Notes: a model not told the origin generated them from the sequence alone. Positions 26,226-35,902 are shown, counted from the stretch's first letter. The stretch is 64,000 nt of DNA from Rhodoluna sp. (GCF_024641065.1 NZ_JAHEDV010000001.1:310001-374000), one strand, 5' to 3'. Numbers and translations: made by a program.

Positions 26226-28853
26226 GTGAATACTGCCCCAAACGGCTCATTAGCCAGCATCCTTGCCCCTGCGACCGCACCCGACAAGGTGGGAGTCGAA
26301 GGACTCGAGGACAAATGGGCACTTAAGTGGGAGCAAGACGGTGTCTACCGCTTTCGTCGCGAAGCAAGTCGAGGCGAGATTTATTCAATCGACACTCCCC
26401 CACCGACTGTCTCAGGTTCGCTTCACGTAGGCCACGTTTTTAGCTACACCCACACCGATGTTGTCGCTCGTTACAAGCGAATGATGGGCTTCGAGGTCTA
26501 TTACCCAATGGGCTGGGATGACAACGGTTTGCCTACCGAACGACGAGTGCAGAACTTCTTCGGAGTTCGATGCGACCCATCTTTGCCTTACGTTGAAAAC
26601 TTTGTCCCACCGTTTGAAGGTGGCGACAACAAGAGCGCGAAGGCCGCCGATCAAGTTCCGATTTCTCGTCGAAACTTCATCGAGCTTTGCGAAAAATTGA
26701 CCACCGAGGACGAAAAGCAATTCGAGGCACTATGGCGTCGACTTGGCCTTTCAGTTGACTGGAACCAGACCTACCAGACCATCTCGCCGGCAGCGATTGC
26801 CGTTTCGCAAAAAGCATTCTTGAACAACCTTGCACGCGGCGAGGCCTATCAATCGATGGCACCAACTCTGTGGGACATCACCTTCAGAACTGCAGTGGCA
26901 CAAGCCGAACTTGAAGACCGTGAGCAGCCTGGCGCCTATCACCGTCTTGGCTTTGACGGCCCAGACGGCAAGATTTTTATCGAGACCACCCGCCCTGAAT
27001 TGCTTCCGGCTTGTGTTGCTCTGGTTGCCCACCCTGACGACGAGCGTTACCAAGGACTGTTTGGCAAGACTGTTAAAACTCCGCTGTTCGGTGTTGAAGT
27101 TCCGGTAGTTGCTCACCGCCTTGCACAGATTGACAAAGGCTCAGGCATCGCAATGATCTGTACCTTCGGCGATGTTACTGACGTAATTTGGTGGCGCGAG
27201 CTTGATCTACCAAACCGTGCAATTTTGGGCTGGGATGGCCGCATCATCGAAGAGATGCCAGAAGCAATCACATCTGACGCGGGTAAGGCTGCTTATTCAG
27301 AATTGGTTGGCAAGACTGTGTTCTCAGCCAAGCAGCGCGTGGTTGAACTGCTGAAAGAATCGGGTGACATGGTTGGCGAGCCAAAGCCAATTACGCACGA
27401 TGTTAAGTTCTTTGAAAAAGGCGACAAGCCACTCGAGATCGTTTCAACCCGTCAGTGGTACATCCGCAACGGTGGGCGCGATGCAGCGCTTCGTGATCGA
27501 CTAATCGCACTTGGCAAAGACCTCAACTTTGTTCCAGACTTCATGCGGGTTCGCTTCGAAAACTGGGTAAACGGTCTCACCGGTGACTGGTTGATCTCAC
27601 GTCAGCGATTCTTTGGTGTACCAATTCCAGTTTGGTATTCACTAGATCAAAACGGCGAAGCCAACTTTGAAACTCCACTGGTGCCTTCGATTGAATCGCT
27701 ACCGATTGACCCATCAACTGATGTGCCTGCAGGCTTCAGCGAAGCGCAACGCGGTGTACCAGGCGGCTTCGTCGGCGAGATGGACATCATGGACACCTGG
27801 GCTACTTCATCGCTAACCCCTCAACTTGCCGGCGGCTGGATCGAAGACCCAGAGAAGTTCGCAAAGGTTTACCCATATGACCTTCGCCCACAGGGCCAAG
27901 ACATCATTCGAACCTGGTTGTTCTCAACCCTGTTGAGAGCAGAGCAAGAGCACGGCGAATTGCCATGGAAGAACGCGGCAATTTCGGGCTGGATTCTTGA
28001 CCCAGACCGCAAGAAGATGTCTAAGTCAAAAGGCAATGTTGTCGTACCGGCTGAGCCAATTGACAATCACGGTGCCGATGCAGTTCGCTATTGGGCGGCT
28101 TCAGCCCGACTAGGCACCGATGCTGCGTTTGACGAAGGACAGATGAAGGTTGGTCGCCGTCTTGCTGTGAAGCTTCTAAACGCTGCCAAATTTGCCCTAT
28201 CTTTCGAGGTTCCAGCTGGGGCAACCGAGGTTAGCGAACCGATTGACCAGGCAATGCTGCTGAGCCTTGCTGACGTGGTTAGGGGCGCTACCGAGGCTTT
28301 CGAAGCTTATGACCACACCAAGGCTCTAGAGCTTGCTGAAAAGTTCTTCTGGGGCTTTACCGACAATTACCTAGAGATAGTGAAAGATCGCGCCTATAAC
28401 GCGAGTGGCGAATCAACCGCAGCTCAGCAAGCTTCTGCCGCGATTGCACTTCGCAAAGCACTTCACACGATGCTGCGACTCTTTGCTCCGTTCTTGCCCT
28501 TTGCCACGGATGAAGTCTGGGGCTGGTGGCAAACCGGTGCCGGCTCAATTCACCGAGCAGCCTGGCCAACCGCAGAAGAACTGACTGAAGGTTTGGATGC
28601 ATCAAATCACGGCCTGTTGGAGCTTGCAGCAACCGCACTATTTGGTGTTCGCAAGGCTAAATCTGACGCCAAGGTTTCGATGAAAGCGGCAGTTGAATCT
28701 GCAGTGATTGAAGCACCGGCTGCCGTATTGACCAGCTTGCGTCTGATTGAAACTGACATCAAGGCTGTCGGCAGAATCGCCTCACTCGCCTACGCCGAAG
28801 GCGAAGAACTAGCGATGGTTGACGTCGTACTCGCTGAGGTAGTCGAAGGCTAA
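26226..28853 (+). CDS. valS: Valyl-tRNA synthetase
   Basis: ValS charges tRNA-Val and edits mischarged threonine. The 875-residue protein has the HIGH motif in VSGSLHVGHVFSYTHTDV (near residue 65), the editing-domain TTRPELLPACVALVAHPDD, and KMSKS in DRKKMSKSKGNVV. A C-terminal region of the family follows. I prefer GTG 26226 because GGAG lies about nine bases upstream. A TTG at 26211 would place that GGAG inside the gene. It is divergent from ileS, an arrangement that could let both synthetase promoters be co-regulated. Confidence 0.96.
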   Translation: MNTAPNGSLASILAPATAPDKVGVEGLEDKWALKWEQDGVYRFRREASRGEIYSIDTPPPTVSGSLHVGHVFSYTHTDVVARYKRMMGFEVYYPMGWDDNGLPTERRVQNFFGVRCDPSLPYVENFVPPFEGGDNKSAKAADQVPISRRNFIELCEKLTTEDEKQFEALWRRLGLSVDWNQTYQTISPAAIAVSQKAFLNNLARGEAYQSMAPTLWDITFRTAVAQAELEDREQPGAYHRLGFDGPDGKIFIETTRPELLPACVALVAHPDDERYQGLFGKTVKTPLFGVEVPVVAHRLAQIDKGSGIAMICTFGDVTDVIWWRELDLPNRAILGWDGRIIEEMPEAITSDAGKAAYSELVGKTVFSAKQRVVELLKESGDMVGEPKPITHDVKFFEKGDKPLEIVSTRQWYIRNGGRDAALRDRLIALGKDLNFVPDFMRVRFENWVNGLTGDWLISRQRFFGVPIPVWYSLDQNGEANFETPLVPSIESLPIDPSTDVPAGFSEAQRGVPGGFVGEMDIMDTWATSSLTPQLAGGWIEDPEKFAKVYPYDLRPQGQDIIRTWLFSTLLRAEQEHGELPWKNAAISGWILDPDRKKMSKSKGNVVVPAEPIDNHGADAVRYWAASARLGTDAAFDEGQMKVGRRLAVKLLNAAKFALSFEVPAGATEVSEPIDQAMLLSLADVVRGATEAFEAYDHTKALELAEKFFWGFTDNYLEIVKDRAYNASGESTAAQQASAAIALRKALHTMLRLFAPFLPFATDEVWGWWQTGAGSIHRAAWPTAEELTEGLDASNHGLLELAATALFGVRKAKSDAKVSMKAAVESAVIEAPAAVLTSLRLIETDIKAVGRIASLAYAEGEELAMVDVVLAEVVEG

Positions 28854-28860
28854 TGAACCT

Positions 28861-28903
28861 AAAGAAGAAGCCGTCCGAAATCTATCGGACGGCTTCTTCT
28901 TTT
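28861..28903. terminator. Bidirectional terminator between valS and clpX
   Basis: AAAGAAGAAGCCGTCCGA and TCGGACGGCTTCTTCTTTT form a 17-18 pair stem around a 6-base loop, flanked by A and T tracts. It ends valS and the converging clpX. Confidence 0.92.
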
Positions 28904-28911
28904 AAGAATGA

Positions 28912-30189
28912 TTAGGCTGATTTTGATTCGCGCGAACTTTTGAATGGTTCGATCTGCGGCTCAACGCCATCGACAACTACCCGCTTGGTAATGCGCACGA
29001 TGCCTTGAACTTCGCTGCCAGGAATTTCAAACATAACCGGGCCAAGAATTTCTTCCATGATTGCACGCAGGCCGCGGGCTCCGGTTTCGCGAGCGACAGC
29101 TAGGTCGGCGATTGCTTCTAGTGAGTCTTTGTCAAAAGCCAACTCAAAACCATCAAGTTCAAACATGCGCTGGTACTGCTTGACCAGTGCGTTCTTTGGT
29201 TCGGTCAAAATCTGCATCAGTGCAACTTGATCAAGCGGGGTGACAGTCGCCAGAACCGGCAAACGCCCGATGAATTCTGGAATCAAGCCAAACTTGCGTA
29301 GATCTTCAGGCTGAACCTCGGTGAAAATCTCAACATTGTCAGACTTGCCCTGGATAGGCGAACCAAAGCCGATTCCTTTTTTGCCCGAGCGCGCCGAGAT
29401 GATTTCTTCAAGCCCAGCGAAAGCACCCGCAACGATGAAAAGCACATTGGTGGTGTCTACCTGAATGAACTCTTGCTGAGGGTGCTTGCGGCCACCCTGA
29501 GGTGGAACCGAAGCGACAGTGCCTTCGAGAATCTTTAGTAGTGCCTGCTGAACGCCCTCGCCAGAAACATCACGGGTGATTGAAGGGTTCTCGGCTTTTC
29601 TCGAAATCTTGTCAATTTCGTCGATGTAGATGATGCCAGTTTCAGCACGCTTCACATCGAAATCAGCAGCCTGAAGCAACTTCAAAATGATGTTCTCAAC
29701 ATCTTCACCGACGTAACCGGCCTCGGTTAGAGCTGTGGCATCGGCCACAGCAAATGGAACGTTGAGACGCTTGGCCAAGGTCTGAGCCAAATAAGTCTTG
29801 CCACAACCGGTTGGGCCAATCATCAGAATGTTTGACTTGGCAATTTCGATTGCATCGTGCTCTTTGCCCGCCGCGGTTAAGGTACCGCGTGAACGAAGAC
29901 GTTTGTAGTGGTTATAGACAGCCACCGCCAAGGCTTTTTTAGCCTGGTCTTGACCAATAACGTATTCGTCTAGAAAGCCCTTGATTTCTCGAGGCTTAGG
30001 CAGATCAATTTCTTCTACGCCTTCGGCAACTTCTGCACCGAGCTCTTCTTCAATGATTTCGTTGCATAGCTCGATGCACTCGTCGCAGATATAGACACCT
30101 GGACCAGCAATAAGCTTGCGAACCTGCTTTTGGCTCTTTCCGCAGAAAGAACACTTAAGTAGGTCACCCGATTCACTAAGCGAAGTCAT
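28912..30189 (-). CDS. clpX: ATP-dependent Clp protease ATP-binding subunit ClpX
   Basis: ClpX unfolds proteins and feeds them to ClpP. The 425 residues include the N-terminal zinc-binding domain (KCSFCGKSQ and ICDECIELC), Walker [13 protein letters not shown], Walker [11 protein letters not shown], the RKHPQQEF segment, and sensor [16 protein letters not shown] lies eight bases before the ATG. It follows clpP2, with a stable hairpin between them. Confidence 0.98.
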   Translation of the reverse strand: MTSLSESGDLLKCSFCGKSQKQVRKLIAGPGVYICDECIELCNEIIEEELGAEVAEGVEEIDLPKPREIKGFLDEYVIGQDQAKKALAVAVYNHYKRLRSRGTLTAAGKEHDAIEIAKSNILMIGPTGCGKTYLAQTLAKRLNVPFAVADATALTEAGYVGEDVENIILKLLQAADFDVKRAETGIIYIDEIDKISRKAENPSITRDVSGEGVQQALLKILEGTVASVPPQGGRKHPQQEFIQVDTTNVLFIVAGAFAGLEEIISARSGKKGIGFGSPIQGKSDNVEIFTEVQPEDLRKFGLIPEFIGRLPVLATVTPLDQVALMQILTEPKNALVKQYQRMFELDGFELAFDKDSLEAIADLAVARETGARGLRAIMEEILGPVMFEIPGSEVQGIVRITKRVVVDGVEPQIEPFKSSRESKSA

Positions 30190-30215
30190 GTAAAAACCTT
30201 ATTCCCATTAACTGA

Positions 30216-30246
30216 CAAAGCGGATGAGCCTCGCCCATCCGCTTTG
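30216..30246 (-). other. Hairpin in the clpP2-clpX spacer
   Basis: CAAAGCGGATG and CATCCGCTTTG are perfect 11-base arms with a 9-base loop. There is no T-run after it on the minus strand (TCAGTTAATGG), so it is not a classical terminator. It may set the ratio of clpP to clpX message or mark an mRNA processing site. Confidence 0.55.
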
Positions 30247-30256
30247 AAAGAACTAA

Positions 30257-30889
30257 TTACGCGTTTTTGCGTGAGGTTAGAACCTGGTCGATCAGACCAA
30301 ACTCCAGCGCCTCAGGTGCAGTAAGAATCTTGTCGCGATCGATGTCTTTGCTAACTTCTGCAACAGTGCGCTTTGAGTGCTTGCTCAGAGTAGCCTCGAG
30401 CCATTCGCGAAGACGCATGATTTCACGGGCCTGAATCTCAATGTCTGAGGCCTGACCACGACCAGATTCGCCAGCAGACGGCTGGTGAATCAAAACACGC
30501 GCGTTAGGCAGTGCCAAGCGCTTGCCCGGGGCTCCCGCTGCCAACAGCACAGCAGCTGCAGAAGCAGCCTGGCCTAGGCACACGGTTTGAATCTGTGGGC
30601 GAATGTACTGCATGGTGTCGTAAATGGCTGTCATGGCAGTAAATGAACCACCAGGTGAGTTGATGTACATGGTGATGTCGCGGTCTGGGTCTTGAGATTC
30701 AAGAACTAGCAACTGCGCCATTATGTCATCAGCAGATGCGTCATCAACCTGAACACCTAGAAAGACAATGCGGTCTTCGAATAGCTTGTTGTATGGGTCT
30801 TGACGCTTGAAACCGTAAGAGGTTCGCTCTTCAAAAGTAGGCAGGATGTAGCGGGCATCCGGGCTCTGGAACAGGTTTGGGTTAGTCAT
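30257..30889 (-). CDS. clpP2: ATP-dependent Clp protease proteolytic subunit ClpP2
   Basis: One of two ClpP subunits that form the actinobacterial mixed ClpP1P2 tetradecamer. The 210 residues contain the catalytic Ser110 in [16 protein letters not shown] and His135 in VLIHQP. The N-terminal [22 protein letters not shown] resembles mycobacterial ClpP2 closely, which is why I call it P2. GGAGAAG precedes the ATG. It follows clpP1 by 15 bases. Confidence 0.96.
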   Translation of the reverse strand: MTNPNLFQSPDARYILPTFEERTSYGFKRQDPYNKLFEDRIVFLGVQVDDASADDIMAQLLVLESQDPDRDITMYINSPGGSFTAMTAIYDTMQYIRPQIQTVCLGQAASAAAVLLAAGAPGKRLALPNARVLIHQPSAGESGRGQASDIEIQAREIMRLREWLEATLSKHSKRTVAEVSKDIDRDKILTAPEALEFGLIDQVLTSRKNA

Positions 30890-30904
30890 AATTCTTCTCC
30901 GGCC

Positions 30905-31486
30905 TTAGTTCTTGCCAACGCCAGTTTGGCTGGCGGCGTACTTCTGGATGTGGTCAATGAAACCGTATTCGAGGGCCTCTTCAGCGCTAAACCAACGGTC
31001 GCGGTCACCATCGAGCATTACCTGCTCAACCGTTTTGCCAGTCTGCTCAGCGGTGATGGCTGCCAACTGGCGCTTCATTGACATGATCAATTGAGCCTGG
31101 GTCTGAATGTCTGAGGCTGTTCCGCCGAAACCGCCGTGCGGCTGGTGCAACAACACACGCGTGTTCGGGGTTGCGTAGCGCTTGCCCTTGGTGCCCGAAG
31201 ACAACAAGAACTGCCCCATAGACGCACACATGCCGATACCGACGGTAACGATGTCATTAGGCACGTACTGCATGGTGTCATAAATTGCCATACCAGCGGT
31301 GATCGAACCACCAGGTGAGTTGATGTACAAGAAAATGTCTTTGGTTGAGTCTTCAGCAGCAAGCAAAAGAATTTTCGCGCAAATTTCGTTCGCCATGTCG
31401 TCGCGCACTTCGCTGCCAAGCCAAATGATGCGATCTTTTAGCAGGCGGTCGAAGGTACTGTTCGGGCCCTGTGGGTGCTCAGCCAT
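30905..31486 (-). CDS. clpP1: ATP-dependent Clp protease proteolytic subunit ClpP1
   Basis: The other ClpP subunit, 193 residues. The catalytic Ser89 lies in [16 protein letters not shown] and His114 in [39 protein letters not shown] matches mycobacterial ClpP1 better than ClpP2. A strong AGGAG lies seven bases before the ATG. It leads the clpP1-clpP2-clpX run, separated from tig by a terminator and a spacer that could hold its own promoter. Confidence 0.96.
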   Translation of the reverse strand: MAEHPQGPNSTFDRLLKDRIIWLGSEVRDDMANEICAKILLLAAEDSTKDIFLYINSPGGSITAGMAIYDTMQYVPNDIVTVGIGMCASMGQFLLSSGTKGKRYATPNTRVLLHQPHGGFGGTASDIQTQAQLIMSMKRQLAAITAEQTGKTVEQVMLDGDRDRWFSAEEALEYGFIDHIQKYAASQTGVGKN

Positions 31487-31552
31487 TGAAGAACTCCTAA
31501 ATCTTGTGGTTGCTTGTCAAAGATAACTGCCACGGATGCCAAAACACGGCGT

Positions 31553-31570
31553 TGTTCGCCAGTGGCTAAA
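31553..31570. promoter_or_regulatory. Candidate degenerate ClgR site upstream of clpP1
   Basis: TGTTCGCCAGTGGCTAAA keeps the CGC half and GC of the opposite half of the actinobacterial ClgR operator (CGC...GCG with fixed spacing) but misses about three consensus positions. It lies 66-84 bases before the clpP1 start, after the tig terminator, where ClgR is known to act in related genera. The assignment is tentative. Confidence 0.25.
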
Positions 31571-31584
31571 GCGTGGCTAAAAAA

Positions 31585-31614
31585 GAAAGACCCGACCTGA
31601 CGGTCGGGTCTTTC
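31585..31614 (-). terminator. Terminator of tig
   Basis: On the minus strand GAAAGACCCGACC and GGTCGGGTCTTTC form a 13-pair stem with a 4-base loop, followed by TTTTTTAG. It lies 12 bases after the tig stop and insulates tig from the clpP1 operon. Confidence 0.92.
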
Positions 31615-31626
31615 AGAAACTACTGA

Positions 31627-32943
31627 TTAGTCGTGGTCGTGACCTGCGTGGTCGTCAGCTGCTTCAGCGTCTGACTTGGTGAATTCGCTTAGGTCTACAG
31701 CCTTGCCCTTTGAGTCGGTAACCTTTGCTGCCTCAAGCACAACTGAAAGTGCCTTGCGACGGCCAACCTCGGCTACGAACATTGGAACCTGGCCCTGCTC
31801 GCTAATTGCCTTGATGAAGTCGTTTGGAGCCATGCCGTACTGCTGTGAGCTCTGAACCAGGTACTGAATAAGCTCCTGCTCGCCAACCTTGATGTCTTCT
31901 TTCTCAGAAATAACGTCAAGAAGCATCTGAACCTTGAATGAGCGGATGCTCTGCTCTAGAACCTCGGCCCGGTGTGCGTCGTCTTCTAGACGGCCCTCAC
32001 CCTCAAGGTGGCGGTTTACGTCACCCTGAACTAGCTCGTCAGAAACTGGAACGTCGATAAGCTCAAGCAGCTTGTCGGTAAGTAGGTCGCGAGCCTGGAT
32101 TCCCTGACCGTAGCTCTTTGAGCGTTCGATCTGCTTCTCTAGGTCTGCCTTTAGCTCAGCGATGGTGTCGAACTCGCTAGCTAGCTGAGCAAATGCGTCG
32201 TCAGCCTTAGGTAGTTCGCGCTCTTTCACTGCAGTTAGCTTGACTGAAACCTCAGCCTCAACACCAGCCTTGTCGCCGCCAACAAGCTTTGACTTGAAGG
32301 TGGTCTCTTCGCCAGCAGTTAGGGTCTCTAGAGCCTCGTCGATGCCGTCAAGTAGGTTGCCTGAACCAATTTCGTAAGAAATGTTCTCAGCTGAGTCGAT
32401 CTTGTTGCCGTCGATTTCTGCAGAAAGGTCGATGGTCACGAAGTCGCCAGACTTAGCGGCACGCTCAACGGTCTTTAGGCTTCCGAAGCGAGCACGAAGA
32501 GCATCTAGCTCCTTCTCGACTTCAGCCTTCTCTACCTTGATCTCGTCAACCTTTACTGAAAGACCCTTGTATTCCTTTAGGTCGATCTCTGGGCGAACCT
32601 CAACTTCGATCTCAACGATTAGGTTGCCTTCGAAAGTCTTCTCGTCTGGAGACTGCTTAACATCTGCAGAAGGCTGACCTAGAGGGCGAACGCCGGCCTC
32701 TTCAACTGCCTTGCGGTAGATGGTGTCTAGCCCATCGTTGATGGCATGTGCCAAAACTGCTGGGCGACCGATGCGCTGGTCAAGAATGGCTGCAGGGATC
32801 TTGCCCTTGCGGAAACCAGGGATGTTTACGGTCTCAGCGATGTGCTCGTAGGCGTGGTCGATGCTCGGGCGGAACTCCTCAGGAGTTACCTCAATGGTTA
32901 GCTTCGCGCGAGTTGGCTTGATGCGTTCTACTGCAGTTTTCAA
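31627..32943 (-). CDS. tig: Trigger factor (ribosome-associated chaperone)
   Basis: Trigger factor binds nascent chains at the ribosome exit. The 438 residues include the ribosome-binding signature NIPGFRKGKIP near residue 40, a PPIase domain beginning GDFVTIDLSAEIDGNK (about 160), and a helical C-terminal chaperone domain. The last residues are histidine-rich (ADDHAGHDHD), which could bind metal. The start is TTG 32943, with AGGAG six bases upstream. tRNA-Pro lies just upstream on the same strand. Confidence 0.97.
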   Translation of the reverse strand: MKTAVERIKPTRAKLTIEVTPEEFRPSIDHAYEHIAETVNIPGFRKGKIPAAILDQRIGRPAVLAHAINDGLDTIYRKAVEEAGVRPLGQPSADVKQSPDEKTFEGNLIVEIEVEVRPEIDLKEYKGLSVKVDEIKVEKAEVEKELDALRARFGSLKTVERAAKSGDFVTIDLSAEIDGNKIDSAENISYEIGSGNLLDGIDEALETLTAGEETTFKSKLVGGDKAGVEAEVSVKLTAVKERELPKADDAFAQLASEFDTIAELKADLEKQIERSKSYGQGIQARDLLTDKLLELIDVPVSDELVQGDVNRHLEGEGRLEDDAHRAEVLEQSIRSFKVQMLLDVISEKEDIKVGEQELIQYLVQSSQQYGMAPNDFIKAISEQGQVPMFVAEVGRRKALSVVLEAAKVTDSKGKAVDLSEFTKSDAEAADDHAGHDHD

Positions 32944-33037
32944 GTGTTTCTCCTGATTTTGAAAATGGCCCGCCTCCGTTATGGAAGACGAGCCGGATTT
33001 ATTTCAACGACCCAGAAGTGGCATCTGGACCTTTTGG

Positions 33038-33110
33038 TCGGGGTGACAGGACTCGAACCTGCGATATCCTGCTCCCAAAGCAGGCGCGCTAGCCACTACG
33101 CTACACCCCG
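33038..33110 (-). tRNA. tRNA-Pro (anticodon TGG)
   Basis: The reverse complement folds as a 73-base cloverleaf. The acceptor CGGGGTG pairs with CACCCCG, the D arm is GCGTAGTGGCTAGCGC, the anticodon stem CCTGC/GCAGG holds TTTGGGA with anticodon TGG, and the T arm is GCAGG-TTCGAGT-CCTGT. The discriminator is A and CCA is not encoded. It lies 95 bases upstream of tig, on the same strand. Confidence 0.96.
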
Positions 33111-33209
33111 GTGGTTTCAAGAAAAATTTCTTTCTCGTGAACAACCTCAGTAATACTAACCCATAGAATGGAGATGTTGCGCCGATTTCTCAAAATCGGT
33201 TCACAGCTT

Positions 33210-33283
33210 GCGGGCGTAGCTCAATGGTAGAGCCTCAGTCTTCCAAACTGATGGTGCGGGTTCGATTCCCGTCGCCCGCTCCA
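33210..33283 (+). tRNA. tRNA-Gly (anticodon TCC), CCA encoded
   Basis: GCGGGCG pairs with CGCCCGC, the D arm is GCTCAATGGTAGAGC, the anticodon stem TCAGT/ACTGA encloses CTTCCAA with anticodon TCC, and the T arm is standard. The discriminator T and CCA (33281-33283) are in the DNA. A TAGAAT -10-like box at 33164-33169 could be its promoter, with a leader that includes the small hairpin CCGATTT...AAATCGG. Downstream, GCCCTGCAGGGGC forms a short hairpin before fpg converges. Confidence 0.97.
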
Positions 33284-33343
33284 ATTCGCAAGATACCAGC
33301 AAAACAAAGCCCTGCAGGGGCGTCATCCATGAATTTCACTTGG

Positions 33344-34144
33344 TTATTTTTGACAGCCTGCGCAAAAATAAAGTTTGCGACCAGCCATGATTTCAATCGA
33401 AATATTTGTGCCACAAACACGGCAAGGTAAGCCTTCGCGTTTATAGATGAAGTTTCGCTCTGACTTATTAGGTTTCTTGGTTCGCAGTTCATCTCGAGTA
33501 ATCATGAAGCCTGTTTTTACGCCGATCTTGAGCAATTCGACGCTGTCACGCCAAATTTCAGTCAATTCATCTTTGGTCAGCTGATTGGCTGGTCGATGAG
33601 GGTCAATGCCAGCTCGAAAAAGAATTTCTGCCCGATAAACATTGCCGATGCCAGCAATCACGTCTTGATTCATGAGCAGCAAGCCGATAGCCGATTTGCT
33701 CGAGTTTGCCCTTTCGATAAATCGGTCACGTTCAACCCCGTGAGGGTCAGCGTTTAGTGGGTCTGGCCCAAGTTTTTGCTCGATTTTACGAGCCTCTTGC
33801 TTAGTAATTACTTCACAAACAGTTGGCCCGCGAAGATCGGCAAGCCAGGATAAATTGCTGAAACGCGCACGAACCTGACCAATAGGCTCGGGGTGAATCT
33901 CTGGAGCGACCTCGCGAAAGGCCCACTTTCCGTATATTCCCAAGTGAATTCTCAGGACCAAATCGTTTTCAAACCTCAGGAACAGCTGCTTGCCAACAGC
34001 TTTGGCCTTAACCAATTTGCGACCGGACACCAGTTTTGCTGATTCAGAAAACCTGCCCTGGGGTGAAGTTATGTCTAAAGGCGCGCCAGCGAAGTGGCGA
34101 TTGAAATCATTCGCGTTCCGATGAACAATGTGCCCTTCAGGCAT
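33344..34144 (-). CDS. Fpg/Nei family DNA glycosylase
   Basis: A 266-residue bifunctional base-excision glycosylase. The protein begins MPEGHIVHR, leaving the catalytic Pro2 and Glu3. The conserved helix-two-turn-helix NQDVIAGIGNVYRAEILFRAGIDP lies near residue 170, and a C-terminal zinc finger has Cys pairs CRVCG and FCAGCQ. The early HIVHR and overall pattern are closer to actinobacterial Nei2-type than to classical MutM. It is 3 bases after rpiB, an arrangement also seen in other actinobacteria. Confidence 0.93.
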   Translation of the reverse strand: MPEGHIVHRNANDFNRHFAGAPLDITSPQGRFSESAKLVSGRKLVKAKAVGKQLFLRFENDLVLRIHLGIYGKWAFREVAPEIHPEPIGQVRARFSNLSWLADLRGPTVCEVITKQEARKIEQKLGPDPLNADPHGVERDRFIERANSSKSAIGLLLMNQDVIAGIGNVYRAEILFRAGIDPHRPANQLTKDELTEIWRDSVELLKIGVKTGFMITRDELRTKKPNKSERNFIYKREGLPCRVCGTNISIEIMAGRKLYFCAGCQK

Positions 34145-34147
34145 GAT

Positions 34148-34618
34148 TTAGAGGATGTCGCCGGTCTGCTCGTAGGTAGCGATTTTTGCGATGCGGCGCT
34201 CGTGGCGGGCATCCTTGCTGAAAGGCTCGGCAATGAAAAGGTTGATCAAGTGAAGCACCTCATCTGGGCTGTGTTGTCTGGCACCAATTGCAATCACATT
34301 GGCATCGTTGTGTTCGCGAGCCAATTTTGCGGTTGATTCGTTCCAAGCCAAAGCCGCGCGAATGCCCTTGACCTTGTTCGCAGCGATTTGTTCACCGTTA
34401 CCTGAGCCGCCAAGAACAATTCCAAGTGATTCAACCTGGGCTTGAGAGTCAGCAACCACCGCCAAGGCAGCATTGATGCAGAAAGAAGGGTAGTCATCAA
34501 GCGGGTCGTACGATGATGGCCCGTGATCAAAGACCTCGTGACCGAGCTTGGTCAATTCACGAATAAGAAAGTGGCTCAATTCAAGGCCGGCGTGGTCAGT
34601 GGCAATGTGAATTCGCAT
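34148..34618 (-). CDS. rpiB: Ribose-5-phosphate isomerase B (mycobacterial type)
   Basis: RpiB interconverts ribose 5-phosphate and ribulose 5-phosphate. The 156 residues have RIHIATDHAGLELSHFL, then the LGGSGNGEQIAANKVKGIRAALAW loop. In the mycobacterial group the glutamate of this loop (GEQ) replaces the usual catalytic cysteine, and that pattern is present here. HERRIAKIATYEQT at the C-terminus also fits. This is probably the housekeeping isomerase, in contrast to the paralogue at 10638. Confidence 0.95.
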   Translation of the reverse strand: MRIHIATDHAGLELSHFLIRELTKLGHEVFDHGPSSYDPLDDYPSFCINAALAVVADSQAQVESLGIVLGGSGNGEQIAANKVKGIRAALAWNESTAKLAREHNDANVIAIGARQHSPDEVLHLINLFIAEPFSKDARHERRIAKIATYEQTGDIL

Positions 34619-34654
34619 TGGTCTTCTCTCTAAAAACTATTGAGTCAATGATAA

Positions 34655-35830
34655 CTAGCGCTCGAACTTGCTTCTAAAGAAGCGAAGGGCAATCGAGGCA
34701 GTAAGCGATGTGATGAGAACGTAGGTCCAGGTGAGTGCTTGAATCTGCCCACCAAAAGTCACCGATCCAGCAGCTAGAGCCGCAATAACGATCGAGAATT
34801 CACCCCTGGGAATCAGGAATGCACCGGCTCGCTTCCAGCTCATGTCGTCGGTCATGTCACGAGCAACCCACCAGCCGGTGAACATCTTTCCGGCAATTCC
34901 GACCACGGCCAGCAAGAGTGCAAGTGGTAAAACGGCTATGACTTCAGTGACCTGAATGCTTAGACCGAAGAACAAGAAGAAGATCGCTGCGAACAGGTCG
35001 CGAAGTGGCGAAAGTCGCAAACGGGCGGCATGGGCAACTTCACCGGTAAGCACGAGGCCGACTAAGAAGGCAGCAACTGCGCTCGAAAAACCAACCAATT
35101 CGGCAAGTCCAGCGGCGACCAAGGCAGCGCCGAAAACCGTCAACAACAAACCACCGGGGGCATCTTTGTTTAGAACCCTAGAGACTGCGCGTTGACCCTT
35201 GAAGCTGAACACCAAAGCTAGACCAGTCATCAACAACGCAACAGCGACTGACAAGAAACCTGCGATAGCACCAAGACCGGCAAGTATGGAGGTGAGCAGC
35301 GGCAAATAGGGTGCCAAAGACAAGTCTTCGGCGACCAGCACACTGGCAACGCGCTTCGAAAGCAGTGAACGCTGCCAACCGGTTTCTTTCATCATCTGCG
35401 CTGCAATACCTGAAGAAGATACGTAGGTGATACCCCCGAGAACGAGAGCGCCGATCCATCCCCATCCGAGGATTAGAGCAATCAAGGCACCAGGAACCGC
35501 ATTTGAAAAGAAATCGATTGCGCCAACTGATTTTTTGGTGTTGAAAGCTTCAGCAAGTTCGGCACCCGAGTATTCAAGCCCAAGCATTAGCAGCAAAAGA
35601 ATTGCGCCGATTTGAGCGCCGGTATTTAGAAAGTCTTCGCTAAGTGTTAGCGGAACGATGCTGCCCTGCCCCAGGGCCAGACCGGTGATGAGGTAGAAGG
35701 GAACAACCGAAATCTTGATTTTGACTGCGCCGAACGCCAAAATTCCCAGCACCAAAAGGGTTAGGCCAATCTCGAACAGGGTCAGGGACTGATCTGCAGT
35801 AGTTGCAATTGCTGTAAATAGTCCGCCCAT
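34655..35830 (-). CDS. Cation:proton antiporter, CPA2 family (KefB-type membrane domain)
   Basis: A 391-residue protein that is almost wholly hydrophobic, with about 12 helices. It has the CPA2 features LGLEYSGAELAEAFN and the following GAALVAAGLAELVGFSSAVAAFLVGLVLTGE with the transport-path residues, plus FLIPRGEFSIVIAALAAG. It stops after the last helix at FFRSKFER, so there is no cytoplasmic RCK/TrkA-N domain. It probably exchanges sodium or potassium for protons. The ATG at 35830 has GGGAG directly adjacent, an awkward spacing. Confidence 0.87.
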   Translation of the reverse strand: MGGLFTAIATTADQSLTLFEIGLTLLVLGILAFGAVKIKISVVPFYLITGLALGQGSIVPLTLSEDFLNTGAQIGAILLLLMLGLEYSGAELAEAFNTKKSVGAIDFFSNAVPGALIALILGWGWIGALVLGGITYVSSSGIAAQMMKETGWQRSLLSKRVASVLVAEDLSLAPYLPLLTSILAGLGAIAGFLSVAVALLMTGLALVFSFKGQRAVSRVLNKDAPGGLLLTVFGAALVAAGLAELVGFSSAVAAFLVGLVLTGEVAHAARLRLSPLRDLFAAIFFLFFGLSIQVTEVIAVLPLALLLAVVGIAGKMFTGWWVARDMTDDMSWKRAGAFLIPRGEFSIVIAALAAGSVTFGGQIQALTWTYVLITSLTASIALRFFRSKFER

Positions 35831-35902
35831 CTCCCAATTATCCCACCGACTTTCGAGCGATTAGGCTTTATTAATCAACTAGAAACAATCAGAGAGCAGA
35901 TT

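Noticed and set aside
32944-33153. Plus-strand open frame with a GVTGLEPAISCSQSRRASHYATP-like product
   Set aside because: It is the antisense translation of tRNA-Pro, a well-known annotation artefact, not a gene.
33235-33492. Minus-strand open frame ending GAGDGNRTRTISLED
   Set aside because: It reads across antisense tRNA-Gly and the 3' end of the Fpg/Nei gene. This is another recurring tRNA artefact.
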